Source of the DNA: an uncultured Prevotellaceae bacterium
Lineage (GTDB): Bacteria > Bacteroidota > Bacteroidia > Bacteroidales > Bacteroidaceae
Direction of reading: 5' to 3'
Assembly: GCA_946185285.1 (NCBI GenBank)
Contig: CAMHIS010000011.1
Span: forward strand, 1 to 48,299
DNA: 48,299 nucleotides
Numbering within the stretch: position 1 is the stretch's first letter; every line of letters starts with the position of its first letter. Below the pieces are notes generated by a model. The model was not told the DNA's origin, searched no databases, and saw only the letters and a list, made by a program, of their open reading frames with translations. The translations under genes and the position numbers were made by a program. Positions 40,124 to 48,299 of this stretch are shown here, one piece after another.

Positions 40124-43030
40124 ATGAGACTAAGACCCTTTGCGGCATCAGCTTTCGTGGCTTTGTCGTTGGCTCCAACCAATGCGCAAGAGTATTACGA
40201 CCTGACGGAGCACTACCTGACCAACAGCCTGTTCGACAGTCAGTATGACTACGATGTGAATCAGACTGGCAACGTGGCTCAGGAGATGCTGCCTGTGAAA
40301 GGCTGGACGAACGACTATGACGTTGATTACACCATTGTAGGCACCTATCAGGTGGGCACGAATAAAACCTATAACAATGCGGTTATTCCAGCTGCCTATG
40401 CTGATGGTGAAAAGGCTGGCGGCGTGCTGGCACTGTCGACGGGCTGGGGCGTTGAGTTGAAGCTATACCAAACGGTGACGCTCCCTGCTGGCAAATACAA
40501 ACTTGTGTCGGCCTACTATAACGGCGATGCTTCCCATACGGCTGGTACAAGTCTTTTGGGCTGGGTGTCGGCTACGGACGGTTCGGCTTGTTCTGCCGTT
40601 GCTGATTTTCCCGTCAGGCAGTGGGTGCGAGACACCATTACGTTCACGCTGTTTTCGACGGCCATAGGCCGGGTTCAGGTCGGTTTTAAAGCAATCGTTG
40701 GAGTCGGCTCTTTCGATGCTGCCAAAGTGTCATTTGACTATGTAAAGTTGTTGCGTGACACACCATACGGTGAGGCTGATGAAGCACTGAAGGGTCAGCC
40801 CGTTGTCGTAACAGACCGCCGTTTTGCGCGAGGAGCCACAATGGCCTTTGGTCGGATGGCTACCTCGGGCAGCTTCCGTCAGCAAGGCTTTTGTCTGAGT
40901 GAAGGCTCAGAGCCGACTGTTGACGACATCGTTAATACCAAAACGTTGAGTAACAACGGCACAATCTACTACTTTGAAGGGCTAAAGCCTGCGACGAAGT
41001 ACTATATGCGGGCTTATGGCAGGACTACGGGCGGAGAGGTTCTCTACGGCGACGTCATCAAGTTCTACACCCTGCCGATGGGAACCATCAAACTGACCAT
41101 GCGCGACGGAGGCGACCAGACCACCTATAACCGCATCAAGACGGCGGCAGAGACAGCCGTGAACTGGTGGAACAACCTGACCGAGATGAAGGGCTTCAGC
41201 CCGAGTGTGGGCTATGAGGGTGGCGTGCAAACCGCCGACTGCTCGTATGGCGGCTGGATTCGAGTGGGGCCGAACACCTCCTACCAGCGCTGCGGCACCA
41301 TCATGCACGAGATGCTACACGGCATCGGCGTCATTCCCTGGGCCGACACCGAGTGGAGCCGCCACAACCTGCGCTCGTCGGTGAGGGGCGACGGCTACGG
41401 CACCGGCTACTGGCTAGGCGACCGCGTGACCGAGGTGCTGACGTTCTGGGACAACAAGACGCAGCAGCTGAACGGCGACTACCAGCACATGTGGCCCTAC
41501 GGCATCAACGGTGCCAACGAGGACAACGGCACCGACCTGCTCTACATCGGCAACTCACTGGTCTGCCAGGCCTTGGGTGAGGACGGCCTGCAGCACACGT
41601 CGTCGCTCTTTGCCGAGCCTTACTATGCCCTCAACCAGGAGGACACCATCAAGTACTACATCAAGAACGAGGCTGAGAATCGTGGACGCTATACTGGCTA
41701 CCTTGTGGCCGACGGCAGCACGTTGCGTTGGAAGGACATGACGGCTGCAGAGGCCGAAGGCGATAACAGTGCGGCTTGGTACATCACTTTTACCCCTGCC
41801 AACCAGTACTACCAGCTGTGCAATGCAGCAACGGGCCAATACCTTACTTATAATAACGGCATCAAGACGGCTGCGAAGACATCGCTGACGGCTAACGAGA
41901 ACTGGCACCTGATGCGCGGCCGCGTCGACGTTGACGGACTGCGCGGCTACTGGATTATCCACCCCGAGTCGAACTGGACACCGAAGTGCCTGCAGGCCAA
42001 TGCCAACGGCAACACGGCGCAGGCCACGTTCAACATTGCCAACAGTGCCGAAGCGCAACGCTGGCTCATTATGACAGCTGAGGAAGCGCAGATATTAGAG
42101 GAGAAGGCCATCGCTGTACGGAAGGCAGAACTCGAAAAGTATCGTCGCCTGCTGGCCGTGCCCCACTTGGAGGACGTCAGAAATGCCGACGTCACGATGC
42201 AGTCAGCCTTGGCCGATATTGAGGCGCGCTTGGAGACGGCTGCTACATCAGCTGAAGTGGCCGCTCTCAACGACGAGGCCAAGGCTGCAGCGATGACGTT
42301 CCTGAGGAGTGTCACGCCCACGCAGCCAGAAAGCCCCTTCGACGTAACATGGCTTCTGGTGAACCCTACCGTCAGCGAGACCATCGAAGGTTGGACGACG
42401 TCCGAGAGCATCACCGACCAGAAGGAGAACTGTGTAGAGTTCTACCAGAAGACGTTCGACTTCTCCCAGACCGTCACAGGGTTGCCCGCCGGCACTTACG
42501 GCTTTGGCGCGCAAGCGTTCCAGCGTCCGGGCATGCCTGCGTCGTGCAGCGATGCTGATGTGACCACCAGCCTTTATGCTGGCAGTGAATCGCAGCCTGT
42601 AGCCCATGCCGTGAGCGAGGCGCAGACGGCAAAGCTCGGTGGTAAAGAGTCTGAGATTGGCGGCAAATATATCCCCAACGACATGACTGCCGCCGCGCTA
42701 TACTTTGCCAAGGGTCTCTATCAGGATACGGTCGTCACCCGCATCGAGGCCGAAGGAGCATTGAAGGTGGGCATCCGCTGTACGTCGTCGGCTGACGGCT
42801 TCTGGACCATCTTCCGCAACTTCCACCTATATTATTATGGTAATGTGAAGCCCGGTGATGCCAACCGTGACGGACAGGTCGACGCCACAGATGTGGTCTG
42901 TGCCATCAGTCACTTGTTGGGTCTTAATCCCGAAGTGTTCTCGCTGAAGGCTGCCGACCAGAATGCTGACGGTGTGGTGGACATCCTCGATGTGACCACC
43001 CTTATTGAAAAGATACGAACAAAGCAATAA
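40124..43030 (+). CDS. Secreted multidomain HExxH protein with C-terminal dockerin-like module
   Basis: 968 residues from ATG 40124; signal peptide ends APTNAQ. Domains by eye: an N-terminal galactose-binding-like beta-sandwich (about 21-205), an Fn3-like domain (about 225-320, ending YMRAYGRTTGG), and a putative zinc metalloprotease (about 325-510) with HEMLHGIG (His395, Glu396, His399) and nearby Asp408 and His414 as third-ligand candidates. A ricin-like stretch with NENWHLMRGRVDVDG follows (about 520-650), then a helical linker and a second beta-sandwich. The end holds two EF-like loops, DANRDGQVDATD (from residue 912) and DQNADGVVDILD, a type I dockerin pattern. It is tandem to a shorter paralog with which it shares a 356-bp identical tract. 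Confidence 0.75.
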   Translation: MRLRPFAASAFVALSLAPTNAQEYYDLTEHYLTNSLFDSQYDYDVNQTGNVAQEMLPVKGWTNDYDVDYTIVGTYQVGTNKTYNNAVIPAAYADGEKAGGVLALSTGWGVELKLYQTVTLPAGKYKLVSAYYNGDASHTAGTSLLGWVSATDGSACSAVADFPVRQWVRDTITFTLFSTAIGRVQVGFKAIVGVGSFDAAKVSFDYVKLLRDTPYGEADEALKGQPVVVTDRRFARGATMAFGRMATSGSFRQQGFCLSEGSEPTVDDIVNTKTLSNNGTIYYFEGLKPATKYYMRAYGRTTGGEVLYGDVIKFYTLPMGTIKLTMRDGGDQTTYNRIKTAAETAVNWWNNLTEMKGFSPSVGYEGGVQTADCSYGGWIRVGPNTSYQRCGTIMHEMLHGIGVIPWADTEWSRHNLRSSVRGDGYGTGYWLGDRVTEVLTFWDNKTQQLNGDYQHMWPYGINGANEDNGTDLLYIGNSLVCQALGEDGLQHTSSLFAEPYYALNQEDTIKYYIKNEAENRGRYTGYLVADGSTLRWKDMTAAEAEGDNSAAWYITFTPANQYYQLCNAATGQYLTYNNGIKTAAKTSLTANENWHLMRGRVDVDGLRGYWIIHPESNWTPKCLQANANGNTAQATFNIANSAEAQRWLIMTAEEAQILEEKAIAVRKAELEKYRRLLAVPHLEDVRNADVTMQSALADIEARLETAATSAEVAALNDEAKAAAMTFLRSVTPTQPESPFDVTWLLVNPTVSETIEGWTTSESITDQKENCVEFYQKTFDFSQTVTGLPAGTYGFGAQAFQRPGMPASCSDADVTTSLYAGSESQPVAHAVSEAQTAKLGGKESEIGGKYIPNDMTAAALYFAKGLYQDTVVTRIEAEGALKVGIRCTSSADGFWTIFRNFHLYYYGNVKPGDANRDGQVDATDVVCAISHLLGLNPEVFSLKAADQNADGVVDILDVTTLIEKIRTKQ
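41318..41673 (+). repeat. 356-bp tract identical to 43653-44008
   Basis: At an offset of 2335 bases I found no difference over this tract, third codon positions included. The flanking sequence differs at many silent sites. This points to recent gene conversion between the two HExxH paralogs. Confidence 0.85.
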
Positions 43031-43046
43031 ATAAACCACTACGACT

Positions 43047-45368
43047 ATGAAACCAAGAACACTATTTCTTACCGCTCTTGCCGCACTGCTCACCCAGCAG
43101 GCGGTGGCACAGACACCGAAAGTAACTACTGACACCCGTTTTGCACGCGGTGCTACGATGGCCTTCGGGCGCATCAAGGGGTCGGCCTCTGCCAATGGCG
43201 GCTCGGCCATCCAGAAGCGCGGCTTTTGCTTGAGCGAGACGCCGGAGCCTACGGTCGACGACATCGTCAGCACCAAGCAGCTGTCGAACAACGGCATCAT
43301 TTACTACTTCGACGGCCTGAAACCCGCCACGAAGTATTATATGCGTGCCTACGCCACCAACAAGGACGGCGTGACGGGCTACGGCGACGCCATCAAGTTC
43401 TACACCCTGCCGATGGGAACCATCAAGCTGTCGATGCGCGACGGCGGCGACCAGACCACCTATAACCGCATCAAGACGGCGGCAGAGACTGCCGTGAACT
43501 GGTGGAACAACCTGACTGAGATGAAGGGCTTCAACCCGAGTGTGGGCTATGCTTCGGGAACGCCTACCGCCGACTGCTCGTATGGCGGCTGGATTCGCGT
43601 GGGTTCCAACGCCTCCTACCAGCGCTGCGGCACCATCATGCACGAGATGCTGCACGGCATCGGCGTCATTCCCTGGGCCGACACCGAGTGGAGCCGCCAC
43701 AACCTGCGCTCGTCGGTGAGGGGCGACGGCTACGGCACCGGCTACTGGCTAGGCGACCGCGTGACCGAGGTGCTGACGTTCTGGGACAACAAGACGCAGC
43801 AGCTGAACGGCGACTACCAGCACATGTGGCCCTACGGCATCAACGGTGCCAACGAGGACAACGGCACCGACCTGCTCTACATCGGCAACTCACTGGTCTG
43901 CCAGGCCTTGGGTGAGGACGGCCTGCAGCACACGTCGTCGCTCTTTGCCGAGCCTTACTATGCCCTCAACCAGGAGGACACCATCAAGTACTACATCAAG
44001 AACGAGGCGCAGGACCGCGGACTCTATACATCCTTCCTGAAACCCAACGCCAGCGGACAGCTGAAGTGGGTGGAAATGACGAGCACCGAGGCTGCCGGGA
44101 ACGACAGCACGGCCTGGTACATCACCTTCACCCCACAGAACCAGTACTACCAGCTGCGCAATGCCGCCACCGGCCAGTATATGACCTACAGCGGCGGCAT
44201 CAAGACGGCCACGAAGACGGCGCTGACGGCCAACGAGAACTGGCACCTGATGCGCGGTCGCGTCGATGTTGACGGACAGCGCGGCTACTGGATCATCCAC
44301 CCTGAGTCGAACTGGACACCGAAGTGCCTGCAGGCCAATGCCAACGGCAACACGGCTCAGGCCACGTTCAACATTGCTAACACCGCCGAGGCACAGCGCT
44401 GGCTCATCATGACCATCGAACAGACAAAGGCGGCTGAGGAGAAGGCCGTCGAGCTGATGAGGGGTCAGGTGGCCGAGGCTTTGCAGCAGGTGAAGTTGCT
44501 GGCTGAGGTGCCCCATGTCTGCGCCGATGCCGCTACCGACGGGCTGTTGCAGACCGCTCTGGCCGGTCTCGAGCAGCGCATGGCCGCAGCCGTGAGCACC
44601 ACGGAGCTGCAGCAGATTAAGGATGAGGCCCGGCAGGCCGGCGCCGACTTCCTCGCTGCCGGTGTGTCGCCTACTGACCTGTCAAAACCTTTCGACCTGA
44701 CCTATCTGCTCGTCAACCCCACCATCGACGAGAATACCGACGGCTGGACGGGTGCTGCCGTGGTCAACTACGGCTGCGGCGAGTTCTATGAGAAGGCCTT
44801 CGACTTCAACCAGACGGTCAAGGACCTGCCCGCCGGAACCTACGCCTTCTGCGTGCAGGGCTTCCAGCGCCCCGGTTCGACGAGTGCGTCGTATCAGGAC
44901 TACAAGGCCGGCACCAACAAGGTGAATGCCACCGTCTATGCGGGTGGAAGCAGTGCGAAGCTGGCCCATATCTGCGACACCATCTTGTCGCGCAAGATCG
45001 GCAAGGGCAATGAGTCGGCAGTGGCCAGCGGCAAGTACGTGCCCAACGACATGCAGGCTGCCAGCACCTACTTCGGCAAGGGTTTTTATGAGAACCAGGT
45101 GTTGACCAGCGTGACTGCCGATGGCGGCTCGCTCAAGGTGGGCGTCAAGTCTACCAATATGTCTTCAGCCTACTGGGTCATCTTCGACAACTTCCGCCTC
45201 TACTACTACGGCGGCGTGTCGGCTGACGAGGTGACGGGCGTTGAGGGGGCCGCGATGGAATCGCGACAAACAAGGAAGGGGACGGTCTACGACCTGCTGG
45301 GTCGTCGCGTAGCCAACCCCGTCAAGGGACTGTATATCGTGAACGGAAAGAAAATCGTGATCAAATAA
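43047..45368 (+). CDS. Secreted HExxH paralog with T9SS C-terminal signal
   Basis: 773 residues; signal peptide LFLTALAALLTQQAVAQ. It lacks the N-terminal beta-sandwich of its neighbour and goes straight to the Fn3-like domain (TPKVTTDTRFARGATMAFGR). The metalloprotease-like domain (HEMLHGIG, His199, Glu200, His203), ricin-like stretch and C-terminal beta-sandwich follow. The last 35 residues, VYDLLGRRVANPVKGLYIVNGKKIVIK in outline, form a type A T9SS sorting signal in place of the dockerin module of the neighbour. It is probably a surface or secreted peptidase or glycan-binding protein. It starts 16 bases after the first paralog, so the pair is one transcript. Confidence 0.77.
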   Translation: MKPRTLFLTALAALLTQQAVAQTPKVTTDTRFARGATMAFGRIKGSASANGGSAIQKRGFCLSETPEPTVDDIVSTKQLSNNGIIYYFDGLKPATKYYMRAYATNKDGVTGYGDAIKFYTLPMGTIKLSMRDGGDQTTYNRIKTAAETAVNWWNNLTEMKGFNPSVGYASGTPTADCSYGGWIRVGSNASYQRCGTIMHEMLHGIGVIPWADTEWSRHNLRSSVRGDGYGTGYWLGDRVTEVLTFWDNKTQQLNGDYQHMWPYGINGANEDNGTDLLYIGNSLVCQALGEDGLQHTSSLFAEPYYALNQEDTIKYYIKNEAQDRGLYTSFLKPNASGQLKWVEMTSTEAAGNDSTAWYITFTPQNQYYQLRNAATGQYMTYSGGIKTATKTALTANENWHLMRGRVDVDGQRGYWIIHPESNWTPKCLQANANGNTAQATFNIANTAEAQRWLIMTIEQTKAAEEKAVELMRGQVAEALQQVKLLAEVPHVCADAATDGLLQTALAGLEQRMAAAVSTTELQQIKDEARQAGADFLAAGVSPTDLSKPFDLTYLLVNPTIDENTDGWTGAAVVNYGCGEFYEKAFDFNQTVKDLPAGTYAFCVQGFQRPGSTSASYQDYKAGTNKVNATVYAGGSSAKLAHICDTILSRKIGKGNESAVASGKYVPNDMQAASTYFGKGFYENQVLTSVTADGGSLKVGVKSTNMSSAYWVIFDNFRLYYYGGVSADEVTGVEGAAMESRQTRKGTVYDLLGRRVANPVKGLYIVNGKKIVIK
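43653..44008 (+). repeat. 356-bp tract identical to 41318-41673
   Basis: Second copy of the conversion tract. It covers the codons just after the HExxH motif through to the end of the protease-like domain. Confidence 0.85.
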
Positions 45369-47467
<2,099 letters not shown>

Positions 47468-47468
<1 letters not shown>

Positions 47469-47689
47469 TGAGAAATCCAAAGACTGTTATTATTGAGATT
47501 GACGGAGAGCGGCATCGCTTGGAGCCCGTAGACGATGATGCGTTTATTTGCATTCCAGAGAAATGCTCCATTTACAAATGGTGTTATGAAGGCTATGGCA
47601 ATGCCTATAAGAGATTGTGCGAAAAGTTCTTCAAACGGACAAAGTACAAAAGCTATCATTTCGTTGATGAAGAAATAAAGCAATCATGA
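47468..47689 (+). CDS. Small Cys-containing protein of unknown function
   Basis: 73 residues. It starts within the ligA stop (TAATG) and ends overlapping the next start (ATGA), so it is translated as part of the ligA operon. The sequence is MRNPKTVIIEIDGERHRL, then a central Cys pair (FICIPEKCSIYKWCYEG) and a basic C-terminus (CEKFFKRTKYKSYHF). Three to four Cys could bind metal, but I recognise no family. Codon use is somewhat more AT-rich than in ligA. Confidence 0.6.
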
Positions 47690-47847
47690 ACATCATCGTA
47701 TCAAAGGAAATAGAACAGGTGTGCCCCCGGTTTGTGGGGGCCGCCGTCGAGGCACCGGGTTACGAGCAAGATTCGGTAGTTGTCTTTTATCTTTTGCCTC
47801 GTAAACCCAACAGCCTCTTAATTCTTGTTAATATTCTAAAGAATTAG
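47686..47847 (+). pseudogene. Truncated B3/4 (PheT-like) domain gene
   Basis: A 53-codon frame starts by ATGA overlap with the preceding small gene. MNIIVSKEIEQVCPRFVGAA matches the N-terminus of Bacteroidetes B3/4-domain proteins (about 220 residues, related to the tRNA-editing domain of phenylalanyl-tRNA synthetase beta). Past VEA the similarity ends abruptly, and an unrelated tail ending LVNILKN runs to TAG. The rest of the family is absent, so the gene appears cut by a deletion that joined it to the BlaI operator region. Confidence 0.6.
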
Positions 47848-47848
47848 A
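47835..47848. promoter_or_regulatory. Operator-like palindrome 1, BlaI-type regulator
   Basis: TCTAAAGAATTAGA: arms TCTAA/TTAGA with 4 bases between. It overlaps the stop of the truncated gene and lies upstream of the -33 box. Confidence 0.55.
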
Positions 47849-47856
47849 GTGAAATA

Positions 47857-47888
47857 TTTGGAAGTTCTAAAAACTTAGAGTATCTTTG
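47857..47888 (+). promoter_or_regulatory. Promoter of the BlaI-type repressor gene
   Basis: TTTG (47857-47860), 20 bases, TATCTTTG (47881-47888), a perfect Bacteroidetes promoter. Operator palindrome 2 sits between the two elements and ends beside the -7 box. Confidence 0.75.
47866..47879. promoter_or_regulatory. Operator-like palindrome 2, between -33 and -7
   Basis: TCTAAAAACTTAGA, arms TCTAA/TTAGA. Its placement in the promoter spacer would block RNA polymerase if bound. Confidence 0.65.
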
Positions 47889-47898
47889 CCGCAGAAAC

Positions 47899-47912
47899 TC
47901 TAAAAGTTTAGA
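47899..47912. promoter_or_regulatory. Operator-like palindrome 3, just before the start codon
   Basis: TCTAAAAGTTTAGA, perfect 6-base arms TCTAAA/TTTAGA with a 2-base centre. It ends 2 bases before ATG 47915. The start-to-start spacings 47835-47866-47899 are 31 and 33 bases, about three helical turns, so the sites lie on one face. Confidence 0.65.
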
Positions 47913-47914
47913 AT

Positions 47915-48289
47915 ATGAAGGAGAGCAGAACGCTTACTAAGGCTGAGACGCAAGTGATGAACATACTCTGGTCGTTGCCAGAGAGCAGTGGCTTCTCGTC
48001 TGAAATCATGGAGAAGTATCCGGAGCCCAAACCGGCTCTGACCACATTGCTGACATTTCTGAAGATATTAAAGGATAAGGGGTTTGTCGATTCGGAAAAG
48101 AAAGGAAAGGCCCAACTCTTCAGCACCACAATCAGCAAAGAGGAATACACGCGTGCGTATATGAAAGAGGTACAGAACACATTCTTTGGCGGCTCGTTTG
48201 CATCGCTCGTATCTTTCTTTGCCAAGGACGAGCAGTTAAGCGATGAAGAGGTCAGTGAGATTATGGAAATCCTAAAGCACCGTAAGTAA
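47915..48289 (+). CDS. BlaI/MecI/CopY-family transcriptional repressor
   Basis: 124 residues. The N-terminal winged helix has LTKAETQVMNILWSLPESSGFSSEIMEKYP and the recognition region PALTTLLTFLKILKDKGFVDSEKKGKA, the penicillinase-repressor pattern. The C-terminal helices mediate dimerisation. Such repressors are usually released when an M56-type sensor protease, encoded next door, signals. The next ATG overlaps this stop (TAATG), as expected for a blaI-blaR-like pair. Three matching palindromes around its promoter imply autoregulation. Confidence 0.9.
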   Translation: MKESRTLTKAETQVMNILWSLPESSGFSSEIMEKYPEPKPALTTLLTFLKILKDKGFVDSEKKGKAQLFSTTISKEEYTRAYMKEVQNTFFGGSFASLVSFFAKDEQLSDEEVSEIMEILKHRK

Positions 48290-48299
48290 TGGCTGAGTT
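48289..48299 (+). CDS. Start of next gene, probably an M56-type sensor (partial)
   Basis: ATGGCTGAGTT overlaps the repressor stop by one base and gives Met-Ala-Glu before the window ends. The identity rests only on the usual repressor-M56 gene order. Confidence 0.3.

Overview
The window looks like a chromosomal segment of a Bacteroidales bacterium, most likely Prevotellaceae. The evidence is the Bacteroidetes-type promoters (TTTG, about 20 bases, then TAnnTTTG), secreted proteins with type IX secretion (T9SS) C-terminal signals, a TamL-type lipoprotein Omp85 next to TamB, a FucP-type transporter, PDDEXK/Rpn-family proteins, and GC-rich codon use with AT-rich spacers. No rRNA, tRNA, CRISPR array, prophage or intact insertion sequence was seen.

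Layout. 1-871 (-): partial sugar nucleotidyltransferase. 971-9265 (-): a three-gene overlapping operon, membrane-anchored AraC regulator, TamB, TamL. 9266-9855: a gene-free, repeat-rich spacer. 9856-13922 (+): two overlapping genes for secreted repeat proteins, the first with a T9SS signal. 13999-17010: a small ORF remnant, an RluA-type pseudouridine synthase (-), then an overlapping + operon of a predicted HExxH protein, a patatin and TrmD. 17007-19379 (-): envelope operon of a Bor-like lipoprotein, an outer-membrane barrel protein, a VanX-like dipeptidase and a lipoprotein. 19502-23667 (-): overlapping genes for a GH115 glucuronidase, a second patatin and a retropepsin-like protease. 23830-27791 (+): aminopeptidase P, C1 peptidase and a MINPP-type phosphatase. 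27788-32128 (-): L-fucose locus (FucP, mutarotase remnant, aldo/keto reductase, amidohydrolase, zinc alcohol dehydrogenase). 32507-33523 (-): Rpn-family protein with a 21-bp tandem repeat. 33663-36128 (+): GH29 alpha-L-fucosidase and type II pantothenate kinase. 36131-37315 (-): MFS transporter. 37739-45368 (+): GH3 hexosaminidase, alanine dehydrogenase and two paralogous secreted HExxH proteins. 45372-47847 (+): ligA, a small gene and a truncated B3/4-domain gene. 47915-48299 (+): BlaI-type repressor and the first codons of its partner.

How the genes fit together. The content is dominated by the cell envelope and by glycan and peptide scavenging: OM assembly (TamB/TamL), surface proteins exported by T9SS, peptidases, and enzymes for glucuronoxylan (GH115), fucosylated glycans (GH29, FucP and non-phosphorylative fucose oxidation) and N-acetylhexosaminides (GH3).

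The most unusual features are repeats that have become part of genes. A 115-bp palindromic element lies in frame inside ligA, a 66-bp palindrome encodes the n-region of the TamL signal peptide, a purine-rich microsatellite lies inside the pseudouridine synthase, and a 21-bp repeat builds the coiled coil of the Rpn protein. Also notable are a 356-bp identical tract between the two HExxH paralogs, which end in different C-terminal modules, a decayed mutarotase gene in the fucose operon, and three evenly spaced operator-like palindromes around the BlaI promoter. I did not find a convincing wholly new multi-gene system. The best candidates for undescribed biology are the in-frame palindromic elements and the secreted repeat-protein pair at 9856-13922.
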